From positions 1 through 9,133 of the forward strand of contig JANTFU010000079.1 of assembly GCA_024763295.1 (NCBI GenBank): a DNA stretch of 9,133 nucleotides, read 5' to 3'. The DNA comes from Anaerolineales bacterium. GTDB taxonomy: Bacteria; Chloroflexota; Anaerolineae; Anaerolineales; Villigracilaceae. Shown here piece by piece: positions 1 through 7,801 of this stretch; the first letter of the stretch is position 1; each line of letters begins with the position of its first letter. Position numbers and translations under genes: made by a program. A model generated the notes under the pieces. The model searched no databases, was not told the origin of the DNA, and was given only the letters and a program-made list of their open reading frames with translations.

Positions 1-1910
1 AGCCACCACATTGAAGGGATGCCGAGGTAGGCTTGCTCTGACTCGAAGTCAAGCCGACTGTAAAGAATTTGGTTTCTGTTGGGTGCCCAAAGCGCATCGG
101 AGCAAGATGCTTCCGGGCAGTTGAGCATGATTTCCGCTTCAGCGAGACTCGCATCCCAATACCAGAGATCGGAACCGCGCTTGCCATCTGGCACGGAGAA
201 GATAATACGCGCGTGGTCGGGGGAAACCGTGTAATTCCAGACACTAACATCACCATTTGTGATTTGCTGGACGTCACCCCCACTTGCCGGGATGAGATAA
301 AGCTGCTTATGATAGTCCTCGTCCACTGCGAGATAAACAACCGAGGCGTCTTTTAGGGAGAAGGTTGCCGGCTTGCCGAAGAAAGCATAGTCAGCAGGGA
401 TTTTGTTCACAGCGGTAATACTCAACGCAATCCCTAAGCCCAAAACGACCAGCGAACTGATGACGGGCACGATAAACGATGCGCGGCTAAACCACTGCAA
501 GCGCACAAAAATCTGTTTGGACTGCACCATCACGATCCCGATAGCAATTAAAACGATTGCCAAACCGATGCTGAAGGAAATAATCAGCGTCAACCCAAAG
601 ACAATTTTGTTAATTGTGATGGCGATCAATAAAATCGCAATCGCATCAGGGCAAGGAACCAGCCCGCCGCTGATGCCCAAGGCAATCAACGAGCGCCAAC
701 TAATCCCTTCAAGTGGATTAGCACGCAATTCCGCCACACCAGTCGGGATAGGGATGGCACCGAAATCTTCGGGATTATGGCTGTGTTCGGGTCCTGATTC
801 TTTAATTTCCTGCTGAATGGTCAGGCGTGTACTTTTTTCGCTTTGCTGAACTTTTTTAGCGACCGCAGGCGCGCGCAAACGCCGCCGCTCTGCCAACCAA
901 ACTTTCAAGCGTGGAATCAGCAAAACCACGCCCAAGATGACAATTAACAAGCCCGAAACCAACTCCAGAATCGGAAAAAGTTGCGTGGGCATAATGTACT
1001 GCGAAAGCGAAAGTGTCGCCAAGCCCAGCAGAAAAACCGAGCCGGTATGTGTAAGCGTCACAATCGCGCCCAAGACAACCGCATGATAGGCTTTGCCCTG
1101 TGATCCCACCAAATACGCCGCCACAATCGTCTTTCCGTGCCCAGGACTGAGGGCATGTAAAGCGCCCAAAATCAGCGCAATCGCTAAAGCTGCCAAAAAG
1201 AGCAAAGGCGAGAGCTGCGGCGTACGCAAAAAACCTTCCAAAATCGCCAAAATGCCTTGTTTATTCTCCGCCTGCTGAACGGCTTCTTCGGCGGCATCTC
1301 CCAAGCCCAACGCTTCGACCACCGGCGGGATGGAGGGCATGCCACTCTCCCACGTCGCGGCACCTTGCGCGCCAAAATGCACGCTTAACAAGCCGTTGTC
1401 CTGTTGCGGATCACTCAGCCCGACGCCATCCGCATTCAATGTGTACCAACTCAGGCTGTTAGCAGCATTAAAATCGTTTCGCAAAAGCAAATCATGTCCG
1501 GCAGCCGCGTCCAAGCCGGCCCAATTTCCCCATAACTCGATCACAATCGGCGAGTCACCCGTCCGCAGCGAGGGCAGGTCATCCGCCCATTGCACGCCGA
1601 CCAAGCGCAAATCCAGGGGCGTTCCGTCCAATTCCGCCGAGAAACTCTTGAAAATCGGCGTCACCCACGCCAGCGCCTCGGCGTCCGAAACCAAATCATC
1701 CCCGTTCGTATCGGCATCGTGCCAAACGACATGCGTGATCATTGGACCCGGCACCAGTTCCCACAAAATCTGCACGCCCTGTGCTGAGATGTTGACGGTG
1801 TGTGTGTGAAAATACATATCCGCCGGATGAGCATGAACAATCTGCGGCAAAAACAAGAAGATCAGGAGTACCTTTGCGAGAAGCACGCTCTTGCGGCGAA
1901 GCAAGCTCAT
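1..1910 (-). CDS. NicO-family nickel/cobalt exporter fused to a C-terminal beta-propeller (partial, 3' end outside window)
   Basis: I read an uninterrupted minus-strand frame of 636 codons from ATG 1910 to the window edge. Residues 1-27 are a signal peptide (basic MSLLRRK, hydrophobic core, cut near VHA|HPAD). Residues 28 to about 225 form an extracytoplasmic domain with an EF-hand-like loop DTNGDDLVSDAE at 67-78. The membrane part starts near 237 and carries the NicO signatures HALSPGHGKT (252-261) and GISGGLVPCPD (412-422). Between them is a hydrophilic loop with only a short EHSH (375-378) where relatives often have a long His-rich stretch. NicO/RcnA-like proteins export Ni2+ or Co2+ across the inner membrane; the metal here is not determinable. 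After the last membrane segment (about 480-500) the chain continues, from about 520, with PD40/TolB-like propeller strands (YLIPASGG...QITNGD, SPDHARIIFS, DLWYWD, WAPNRNQILYS). The start overlaps the stop of the upstream PHP gene (ATGA, 1907-1910). GGAAG at 1920-1916 is a suitable ribosome binding site. ATG at 1922 is an in-frame alternative adding four residues. Family call firm; propeller call good. Confidence 0.88.
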   Translation of the reverse strand, partial: MSLLRRKSVLLAKVLLIFLFLPQIVHAHPADMYFHTHTVNISAQGVQILWELVPGPMITHVVWHDADTNGDDLVSDAEALAWVTPIFKSFSAELDGTPLDLRLVGVQWADDLPSLRTGDSPIVIELWGNWAGLDAAAGHDLLLRNDFNAANSLSWYTLNADGVGLSDPQQDNGLLSVHFGAQGAATWESGMPSIPPVVEALGLGDAAEEAVQQAENKQGILAILEGFLRTPQLSPLLFLAALAIALILGALHALSPGHGKTIVAAYLVGSQGKAYHAVVLGAIVTLTHTGSVFLLGLATLSLSQYIMPTQLFPILELVSGLLIVILGVVLLIPRLKVWLAERRRLRAPAVAKKVQQSEKSTRLTIQQEIKESGPEHSHNPEDFGAIPIPTGVAELRANPLEGISWRSLIALGISGGLVPCPDAIAILLIAITINKIVFGLTLIISFSIGLAIVLIAIGIVMVQSKQIFVRLQWFSRASFIVPVISSLVVLGLGIALSITAVNKIPADYAFFGKPATFSLKDASVVYLAVDEDYHKQLYLIPASGGDVQQITNGDVSVWNYTVSPDHARIIFSVPDGKRGSDLWYWDASLAEAEIMLNCPEASCSDALWAPNRNQILYSRLDFESEQAYLGIPSMWW

Positions 1911-2566
1911 GATTTCTTCCATAGCTTCTTGGATAGAACCGCGTAGCGAGATGCCAGCCGTGCGTGGATGCCTGTGCTACGGATATTTGGGATGCCCTGA
2001 CGGATAACCGTCCGCAAATCGCTCGCGGAATTGAAGTTGGGTAGCGTCAACGTAGCTCTGCCCAGTTCCCAAACTGTGTGCGCGTCAGACCCCACCGTGG
2101 ACGGAATGCCGTTATCTTGGGCAAACACAGCAGCTTGATGATTCATGCGCGGCAAGAGGCAGCGCGCGTTGAAAGTCTCAATGGCATCCACCAATGGCAG
2201 GATTTCAAGCAAGTCGGCTTCGAGCCAGTGTCCGCTGCGCGTAAAGTCGAAAGGATGCGAGATACTAATGAAGGCATCCTGTTCTTTTAGGCGGCGAATA
2301 GTCTCCTGCGGCGTCAATCCGGCGGGAATTTCCTCCTGCACAAAAGCCGCCAAAATTTCGCCCTGCGTGGTCATAATCTCTTCGCCAATAATGACACGTT
2401 CAGGGTCAATCGAGCGCGCTTCAAGCGCCCCCTGAATTGTGTTATGGTCGCTGATGATGACGCGCTCAATCCCCTTTTTGCGGCAAGCAACAACCAAGTC
2501 CGCGGGGCGGACGAGGGAGTCTTTAGAATGAATGGTGTGGCAGTGAAATTCGGTACAGAAGGACAT
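1907..2566 (-). CDS. PHP-domain metal-dependent phosphoesterase
   Basis: This is a 219-residue soluble protein with the metal-ligand motifs of the PHP superfamily in order: FHCHT-x2-SKD (H8, H10, D16), SDHNT (D40, H41), GEE (E62, E63), SHPFD (H104), FN (N133) and GSDAH (D161, H163). PHP enzymes bind two or three metal ions and hydrolyse phosphoesters. Stand-alone members of this size include 3',5'-nucleoside bisphosphate or oligoribonucleotide phosphatases of the YciV/RNase AM type and histidinol phosphatase. The exact substrate cannot be read here. All metal ligands appear intact, so an active enzyme is expected. The start is fixed by an in-frame TGA two codons upstream (2572-2570) and by the first motif lying only eight residues in. 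There is no convincing Shine-Dalgarno sequence; a promoter -10 sits immediately upstream, suggesting a leaderless mRNA. Its stop overlaps the start of the NicO-propeller gene, so the two are probably cotranscribed; a functional link between them is not evident. Confidence 0.88.
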   Translation of the reverse strand: MSFCTEFHCHTIHSKDSLVRPADLVVACRKKGIERVIISDHNTIQGALEARSIDPERVIIGEEIMTTQGEILAAFVQEEIPAGLTPQETIRRLKEQDAFISISHPFDFTRSGHWLEADLLEILPLVDAIETFNARCLLPRMNHQAAVFAQDNGIPSTVGSDAHTVWELGRATLTLPNFNSASDLRTVIRQGIPNIRSTGIHARLASRYAVLSKKLWKKS

Positions 2567-2572
2567 GGGTCA

Positions 2573-2581
2573 ATTCTAGCA
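2573..2581 (-). promoter_or_regulatory. Candidate extended -10 promoter for the PHP/NicO unit
   Basis: On the minus strand the sequence reads TGCTAGAAT, which fits the extended -10 pattern TGnTAnnnT. Six bases separate it from the ATG at 2566, so initiation would fall at or next to the start codon and give a leaderless transcript. No good -35 box is seen at 16-18 bp upstream, which is tolerated with an extended -10. This is a motif reading only. Confidence 0.45.
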
Positions 2582-2608
2582 TCTCTAATCAAAAAGAGCG
2601 ACACCCAA

Positions 2609-2617
2609 TGATATAAT
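2609..2617 (+). promoter_or_regulatory. Candidate extended -10 promoter for the SPFH/GT-C/psuG operon
   Basis: The sequence TGATATAAT contains a consensus -10 hexamer TATAAT (2612-2617) preceded by TG at the extended -10 position. The ATG of the next gene is at 2627, nine bases after the hexamer. Transcription would therefore begin just before or at the start codon, leaving no room for a Shine-Dalgarno site. The -35 region is poor. It faces away from the minus-strand promoter about 30 bp to the left. Confidence 0.55.
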
Positions 2618-2626
2618 TTTTGCTAT

Positions 2627-4393
2627 ATGGGTGAAAGAGTCGGAACGAATAAGCAAGACTTAAGCTCGGCAATTTGGGGCATACTTCTAGGCGGGATTTA
2701 CTTCGCGGCTATGTGGTCTTCGGGCGCGTATCTACAAGAGCCACAAATCACCTACGCTCGTCTAGGTACTCATCTAATTTTGGCTTTTTTCTTGTTCGCA
2801 CTATGGGAAAAACAAAAGCTCAAGAGCGGCTTCTGGATAACCGCTTGTCTGGCTATTTACGGCGTCGCGTTTTGGTTTGCCGGGGTAAAAAACTTTTCCA
2901 CAAGCTCGCTGGTTCTCTTCATTTTTTTCCAAATCCTACTCTTCCTGCTTGTACGCTCATTTTGGTATTACTTTTTTGCTCAATTCATCTTACCGGTACG
3001 CTCCAATGCCGAAAGAAAAAAAATCTATGAAAGATTAATCAAAAAAAGCACGGGGGCTGCACTTTTCATAGAAGATGGGAAATTGGTCGGCAAAGAAGGT
3101 GAAAGCCAAAAAAGCGGTGCCGGGGTAATCGTGCTAGATTCAGCCAGCGCAGTCGTCATCCGCAAAAACAACCAATACACCAAAGCTGCCGGTCCGGGCG
3201 TGCTCTTCACCGAAAAAGGGGAAACCATCGCCGGCGCCCCCGTGCCCTTGCAAACCCTAAAAGACACCGCCGGTCCGCGAGGCGAAGAAGATCCTTTTAG
3301 CCCACAAGAAGACAGTGAAGGGGATTCAGAATACAAAGCCAGACAGCGCCGCCGCTATGAAACCAGCGGTTTGACACGCGATGCTGTCGAAATCGTGCCT
3401 AATATTACGATCATCTTCAAAATCGATGCCGATCCAGCCCAAAAAGACCAAGACGGCTCGCGCTTTGGTTATGCAGAAGAACCCGTTCGCAAAGCTATTT
3501 GGCATACCACCATTAATCACAAAGAAAGCGATCAGACATTATATTGGAATCAGCTTCCCATTAATCTGGCGGCTGATCTTTGGCGTGAGTATTTGGCAAA
3601 ATTTCGCTTTGAAGAACTCTTTAAGGCTGAACAAGAAATCATCAAGATTGGTTTGGACAACGAAAGCGGCAATACTCCACCGCAAGCACCAGAAATGCCG
3701 CAAGCCCCGCCGGAATACAGCTATGGGATCAAAGGCTTACAATGCGACATCCTACAATGGCTAAATCAAAAGCTAGAAAACTGGCTTAGCACGATTGATG
3801 AACGCATATCCCCTCCCATGCGAGCAGAGGAAGAGCCAATCGAAGCCCCTGTGGAAACAAAAAGGGAGTCCCCAACAAAAGAAACTGCGCTCAAAAGCAT
3901 TACACGCTTCATGGCTGACCGCCTCAAAAAACCCTATTACATACGCTTGGATCGGTACGGAAAATTGAGCATGCCGCCCGCAATTAGACCTAGCCCCGAA
4001 TATCAATTTCTCAAGGAGCATGGCATCCGCGTTTTAAGCGTCAGCGTAAACAACCTGCGATTTGATAAAGCACTCGAAGACAACCTAATCTCCAGTTGGT
4101 CAAATACCTGGCTCAAAAACGCGAAAGCTGAGAGAAGCATCATAGAAGATCAAATCCAAGTCTACAAAACACGCGGCAAAGAAAAAGCGCTGCGCGATTA
4201 TGCAAACGCGCTTAGTAAAGCAATCGCAAAAGAAAAGCCACGCTCACAGGAGCACGCCCTCCAAGTTTTACTGCGTGCAACCCGCAGTGAAATTATCCAC
4301 AACCCGCCTTTGCACAAAGAAGCAGAAGAAGACATTCAGAAAATCACCGATTTGCTATCATGGATCAACCGAGAAGGGGAACCACTTGGATAA
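2627..4393 (+). CDS. Divergent SPFH/band-7-like membrane protein, first of a tandem pair
   Basis: The 588-residue protein starts with four predicted membrane segments (about 15-34, 42-60, 69-87, 94-117) and has no signal peptide. A cytoplasmic part follows that resembles an SPFH (stomatin/prohibitin/flotillin) domain: AGVIVLDSASAVVI (165-178), AGPGVLFTEKGE (188-199), then a segment VEIVPNITIIFKID (254-267) matching the 'imposed mode followed by beta strand' pattern of the fold. A charged acidic linker (212-245) interrupts the domain, and a Pro-rich linker (349-365) comes later. Residues 462-479 (LKEHGIRVLSVSVNNLRF) look like the end of the SPFH core, followed by a long charged helical, probably coiled-coil tail (about 480-588). 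SPFH proteins oligomerise on membranes, organise microdomains and often control proteases; that role here is only inference. In-frame TGA at 2609-2611 limits the start, and no ribosome binding site is visible. It overlaps the next gene by 8 bp. The alternative is an uncharacterised membrane protein of unknown fold. Confidence 0.72.
   Translation: MGERVGTNKQDLSSAIWGILLGGIYFAAMWSSGAYLQEPQITYARLGTHLILAFFLFALWEKQKLKSGFWITACLAIYGVAFWFAGVKNFSTSSLVLFIFFQILLFLLVRSFWYYFFAQFILPVRSNAERKKIYERLIKKSTGAALFIEDGKLVGKEGESQKSGAGVIVLDSASAVVIRKNNQYTKAAGPGVLFTEKGETIAGAPVPLQTLKDTAGPRGEEDPFSPQEDSEGDSEYKARQRRRYETSGLTRDAVEIVPNITIIFKIDADPAQKDQDGSRFGYAEEPVRKAIWHTTINHKESDQTLYWNQLPINLAADLWREYLAKFRFEELFKAEQEIIKIGLDNESGNTPPQAPEMPQAPPEYSYGIKGLQCDILQWLNQKLENWLSTIDERISPPMRAEEEPIEAPVETKRESPTKETALKSITRFMADRLKKPYYIRLDRYGKLSMPPAIRPSPEYQFLKEHGIRVLSVSVNNLRFDKALEDNLISSWSNTWLKNAKAERSIIEDQIQVYKTRGKEKALRDYANALSKAIAKEKPRSQEHALQVLLRATRSEIIHNPPLHKEAEEDIQKITDLLSWINREGEPLG
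4374..4388 (+). promoter_or_regulatory. Shine-Dalgarno site and TTG start codon inside the upstream gene
   Basis: A purine run GAAGGGGA lies a few bases before TTG at 4386-4388, inside the last codons of the preceding gene, whose TAA is at 4391-4393. This decides the start of the second SPFH-like gene; in the same frame, ATG 4200 would add 62 low-complexity basic residues that only mirror the upstream coding sequence. Confidence 0.65.
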
Positions 4394-6269
4394 TCGCACT
4401 CCGTGTTCACTCAAAGAAACACAAGCTGCATTCGACGCTAATCGAAAAAAATTGATTGGCTCTCTCTTCAACTACCTCTTCGTGCTGGACATAAAAGGTG
4501 CTCTGTCCAGAAAAAGAATCCTGCAAGCTCTCTTTATCGTCATTTGGGGCATACTCACCATTTTAATGCTCTACGGCACCGGTGTCTCACAAAAACTGGG
4601 TGACACCATCCAGAACATTTTTCAAGTAGCTATCGGGAATACAACTCTTAATATCAGCATTATAGAAAGTCTGTTTGCCACAATTCTGCGCGCAATCTTC
4701 GATCCCTGGATTATTTTAATCATCCCCATCATCCTGCTTCCTTTTGTGCTTGCGTATCAGAGAGCCGTAGATTATCTTGTTGATATTTACGAATTAGAAG
4801 ACCCTGAAATTGCCGCCAAATTTATCTGGCAAGCTGCATTTGCGAGTGAATACAACACCATCTCTGTCGTCGAAGGCAAAATAACAGAGAAAGACCAAAA
4901 CTCGCCAATCGTGCGCATTGGCGGTCCGGGTGTGGTCAATGTCGATTTTTGTAGCGCCGTACTCTTTGAAAAACCGAATGGACGTCCACATGTAATCGGA
5001 CCAACCTATAAACCGCCGCCGAAAAAAAACACCCTGCAAAAATACTTTGATAAGCTCAAGAAGAAGCTATTCACACAGAAAAAGCTGCCTAGCGGCAACA
5101 AAGTTCTGGGTGGATTTGAACGCTACCGCTACGCGAAAAATTTACGCAATGAAGCCTTAGCCCCGATTGACGTCAACGCACGCACACGTGAAGGCATCCC
5201 CGTTATCGCCAAAGATGTTCGGATGGTCTACAGCATTTGGCGTGGCAATCCATCTGAAGAAGAAAAAAAAGCAATTTATCCTTTCCACAAAGCAGCGATT
5301 CCCAGCTTTTTCTACAGTGCAAGCTGCACTGTTTCAAAAATATTAGCAGGAGGTTGTACGATTTCGCCCGTGGACCCGATGCCGGGTATCGTTAAAGGAG
5401 CATTGGGCAACTTCGTCGCTGAACGTTCGTTAAGCGAATTCCTGACAGCGGTTGGCGCACCGGAAAAAAAGGCGTTGGAAGAACGCGCCAAAGCCTATAA
5501 ACGCGAAAAAGACACCCTCGACCGCATAGCCAACCCCACTGATGTCATCGATCTAAGTGGCAAAAAATTTCAAGTCCCAGACTTCACGCCGCGCTACGAA
5601 GCCAACCCTCTGCTTAGCCAATTTGCAGATGAATTCTCAGCCAACAACCGTCAAAAAGGCGTTACCCTGCATTGGCTTGGCGCAGGGACATGGGTTGTCC
5701 CCCACGAAACGATTGCAGAGAAAAACGAAGAAGCAAAAGCGATCACAAAAGAAAATCGTAAGAATGGGTCAAAAGAAGCTCTCGACAAAGTCGAAAAAAA
5801 CGCCAATAAAGAAGAGCGTCTACGCCTAATTCGACAAGTGCCCATGCAAGCCGGAAAAATCATGTACGCCCCGAGTTCACTACGCAAAAAGGTGATTCGC
5901 GAAACCCTTAATAGCTATGTAGAACTAATCCGAAATGCGTCTCGCCTGGTGGACATTTACGACACTGACGAAAGCGAAGGTGAACTGCGCGAATCAGCAT
6001 CGGTTGAAATTTACAACGTCCTGAAACACCATTCTCCGGAACCCATGCCGAACACAAGTACGGATATGGATATCGAAACGTGGGTGCGAAAAGCCTTACG
6101 GCAGGCAATCAAAGTTGACAAAGATGCCGAAATTCAATCTCTATACAGCGACCTACTCCGCAGAACCTTAGGCGATACAGATAAAGTCATTCGCTTAATT
6201 GCGCAAGAGAAAAAAGAAAGCCCTAATCTGACGCTCAAAGCCCTGATGAAAAACGCTATCGAGCGCTGA
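4386..6269 (+). CDS. Divergent SPFH/band-7-like membrane protein, second of a tandem pair
   Basis: I start this gene at TTG 4386, giving 627 residues, because GAAGGGGA just upstream (about 4374-4381) is a good ribosome binding site and the region before it is the coding C-terminus of the previous gene in another frame. Predicted membrane segments lie at about 45-63 and 109-123, with a possible weak one around 75-103. The cytoplasmic part has SPFH-like features: NTISVVEGKIT (157-167), VRIGGPGVVNVDF (176-188), and IDVNARTREGIPVIAKDVRMVYS (from 261), which resembles the 'DVxxRTRDGVPVxxxxxxxY' core of band-7 proteins. After an inserted region it continues with GVTLHWLGAGTWVVP (425-439) and then a strongly charged helical, coiled-coil-like tail. 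It shares order of features with the preceding protein, so the two are probably distant paralogues that form a hetero-oligomer. Translation is likely coupled through the 8-bp overlap. No function is assigned beyond membrane scaffold by family analogy. Confidence 0.7.
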   Translation: MDNRTPCSLKETQAAFDANRKKLIGSLFNYLFVLDIKGALSRKRILQALFIVIWGILTILMLYGTGVSQKLGDTIQNIFQVAIGNTTLNISIIESLFATILRAIFDPWIILIIPIILLPFVLAYQRAVDYLVDIYELEDPEIAAKFIWQAAFASEYNTISVVEGKITEKDQNSPIVRIGGPGVVNVDFCSAVLFEKPNGRPHVIGPTYKPPPKKNTLQKYFDKLKKKLFTQKKLPSGNKVLGGFERYRYAKNLRNEALAPIDVNARTREGIPVIAKDVRMVYSIWRGNPSEEEKKAIYPFHKAAIPSFFYSASCTVSKILAGGCTISPVDPMPGIVKGALGNFVAERSLSEFLTAVGAPEKKALEERAKAYKREKDTLDRIANPTDVIDLSGKKFQVPDFTPRYEANPLLSQFADEFSANNRQKGVTLHWLGAGTWVVPHETIAEKNEEAKAITKENRKNGSKEALDKVEKNANKEERLRLIRQVPMQAGKIMYAPSSLRKKVIRETLNSYVELIRNASRLVDIYDTDESEGELRESASVEIYNVLKHHSPEPMPNTSTDMDIETWVRKALRQAIKVDKDAEIQSLYSDLLRRTLGDTDKVIRLIAQEKKESPNLTLKALMKNAIER

Positions 6270-6289
6270 AGCGATAATCTTAGACCCTA

Positions 6290-7801
6290 ATGAAAAAACT
6301 CAAAAAGTCCCTCCCCCTCATCCCCATTCTGCTTGGAATCTACTTCCGCTTGCAGCACCTTGCCCGCATTCCCGCCGATGCGCCCTTTCGGCTGGGCGGT
6401 CTTTTTTATGAGTTCTCGTTGCAAATCATCAAGAATGGTTATGCGCTACCGAAAAATATTCCCTTTTACACAGCAAACGGGATTCCTTTTGCCTACCCGC
6501 CTTTAGGATTTTATGTTCAGGCGCTGATCATTGACCTATTTTCTCCACCGCATTTTTGGACGGTAAACTGGCTGCCGCCGCTCGTCGCGGCGTTGACGGT
6601 ACCATCGTTCTATTTTTTGCTGCGCAAGCTGACAGACGATCAAAACTTCGTCGTTGCGGCGCTTTTTGCGTATGCGCTGATGCCGGCTGCCTTCGTCAAC
6701 CAGATTGAAGCGGCGGGCTTGGCGGAAGCCTTCGGCACGTTTAGCCTAATTTGGTACACATATTTTTTGCTCAGGGTAAAAGAAAGCAGAAAAATCGGCA
6801 ATATCGTCGGGGCGGGGATTTTTCTAGCGGCGAGCGTTGCTTCGAGTCCCGGTAGCGCGGTGGCGGCGGTTGTCGGTTCGTTGCTGCTCTTCGGACAGAT
6901 GCTAAAAAACGGAAACAAGCACAAATTCAGGCTCGTCTTCGTCGGCATTTTGGGCTTCATCCTGTCTGCGCCGTATTGGTTCGTCGTCGCGCGGAATCAC
7001 GGTTTCGACATCTTCATAACACCGATGTCCGGTCAGTTTAATGGTGCTGGCGGTTCGTGGCTGGTGCGTTTTATCCAATCCTTTTTTAGCTTCAATTACG
7101 CAGGTGGCGATTTTGGCATTTTGTGGAACGTGCTGATTTTGCTGGGACTGGTTTGGTATTTGCTCAACCAAAAGGGCTTTGTGCCGCTGCTTTTTCTCGC
7201 CATCGCCATCATCCCGCGCGAGAGCGTCTGGCTCACGGCGCTAATCACACCGCTTTTGGCGAGCGCGGGCTTGATTTATGTTGCCGCTCCGGCGCTCCAA
7301 ACAGCGTTCAAAAAACTGCCTGCAAAAAAGCGCCTACACTTTTTTGTGGGCGCGGCACTGGTGGTTTTGGTGAGCATTTTTATGAACGCCACGCTCGCCA
7401 TCGAAAGCCTGCTAGCGGATGAAGAATGGCAAATCAGCGCCGCGCAAATCAATGCATTGGCGCGCCTGCAAAGCGAGATTCCGCCCAATGCACAAGTGCT
7501 CGTGATTGGCAATCAGGCACTCGAAGAATGGGCGCCGCAGATTTTGCAACGCGAAGTGATTAACACGCAATTTGGGATGGAATGGCAGCCTGATGAATAT
7601 GCGCAATACTTTTCTGTCGTAGCTGCCATCGACGCCGATCAAAGCTGGGATGATGTGCTAGATGCCAGCGGCGAAAATCAACTTTATATACTCATGGATA
7701 GCAAAAAAACGGTACACTTAACACCGACACAAACCCGCTTGCAAATGCTCAACGAAACGCCGCATTTCAGGCTGGCAATTCTCTCAAATAAAGGATATTA
7801 A
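6290..7801 (+). CDS. Multi-pass membrane protein, GT-C-like (PMT/ArnT-type) glycosyltransferase candidate
   Basis: The 503-residue protein has a short basic N-terminus and about ten hydrophobic segments (roughly 8-21, 67-84, 92-111, 119-136, 143-161, 170-200, 214-231, 265-290, 296-330 and 352-372), then a hydrophilic C-terminal domain of about 120 residues (from about 385), probably on the outer face. This plan, the first loop with FAYPPLGFY (67-75), and the pattern of segments fit GT-C enzymes that transfer sugars from polyprenyl-phosphate donors. The usual Asp-Glu catalytic pair after the first membrane segment is not obvious: the loop has D30 and the stretch GGLFYEFS with E41. Activity is therefore uncertain, and a non-catalytic or differently specialised relative is possible. 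It follows the second SPFH-like gene by 20 bp, has no clear ribosome binding site, and its TAA abuts the ATG of psuG. Acceptor and donor are unknown. Confidence 0.68.
   Translation: MKKLKKSLPLIPILLGIYFRLQHLARIPADAPFRLGGLFYEFSLQIIKNGYALPKNIPFYTANGIPFAYPPLGFYVQALIIDLFSPPHFWTVNWLPPLVAALTVPSFYFLLRKLTDDQNFVVAALFAYALMPAAFVNQIEAAGLAEAFGTFSLIWYTYFLLRVKESRKIGNIVGAGIFLAASVASSPGSAVAAVVGSLLLFGQMLKNGNKHKFRLVFVGILGFILSAPYWFVVARNHGFDIFITPMSGQFNGAGGSWLVRFIQSFFSFNYAGGDFGILWNVLILLGLVWYLLNQKGFVPLLFLAIAIIPRESVWLTALITPLLASAGLIYVAAPALQTAFKKLPAKKRLHFFVGAALVVLVSIFMNATLAIESLLADEEWQISAAQINALARLQSEIPPNAQVLVIGNQALEEWAPQILQREVINTQFGMEWQPDEYAQYFSVVAAIDADQSWDDVLDASGENQLYILMDSKKTVHLTPTQTRLQMLNETPHFRLAILSNKGY
7790..7801 (+). 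promoter_or_regulatory. Ribosome binding site of psuG overlapping the upstream stop codon
   Basis: AAAGGA (7790-7795) lies six bases before ATG 7802, and the preceding gene's TAA (7799-7801) sits in that spacer. The arrangement TAAATG implies coupled translation of the two genes and supports this start for psuG. Confidence 0.6.

Noticed and set aside
69..1809. Several plus-strand open frames (for example 69-356, 403-816, 1093-1278, 1330-1809)
   Set aside because: They lie opposite the continuous minus-strand NicO-propeller gene, have low-complexity compositions and no recognisable motifs.
3025..4021. Minus-strand and alternative-frame open frames inside the first SPFH-like gene
   Set aside because: They are shadows of a 588-codon gene with a clear domain plan and have no ribosome binding sites or motifs of their own.
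4200..4385. Upstream extension of the second SPFH-like gene to ATG 4200
   Set aside because: It lies within the coding end of the first SPFH-like gene, encodes a basic low-quality stretch, and a good ribosome binding site with TTG occurs at 4386.
6640..7642. Minus-strand frames and the plus frame 7123-7422 inside the GT-C-like gene
   Set aside because: They are shadows; the main frame shows regular membrane segments, which the others lack.
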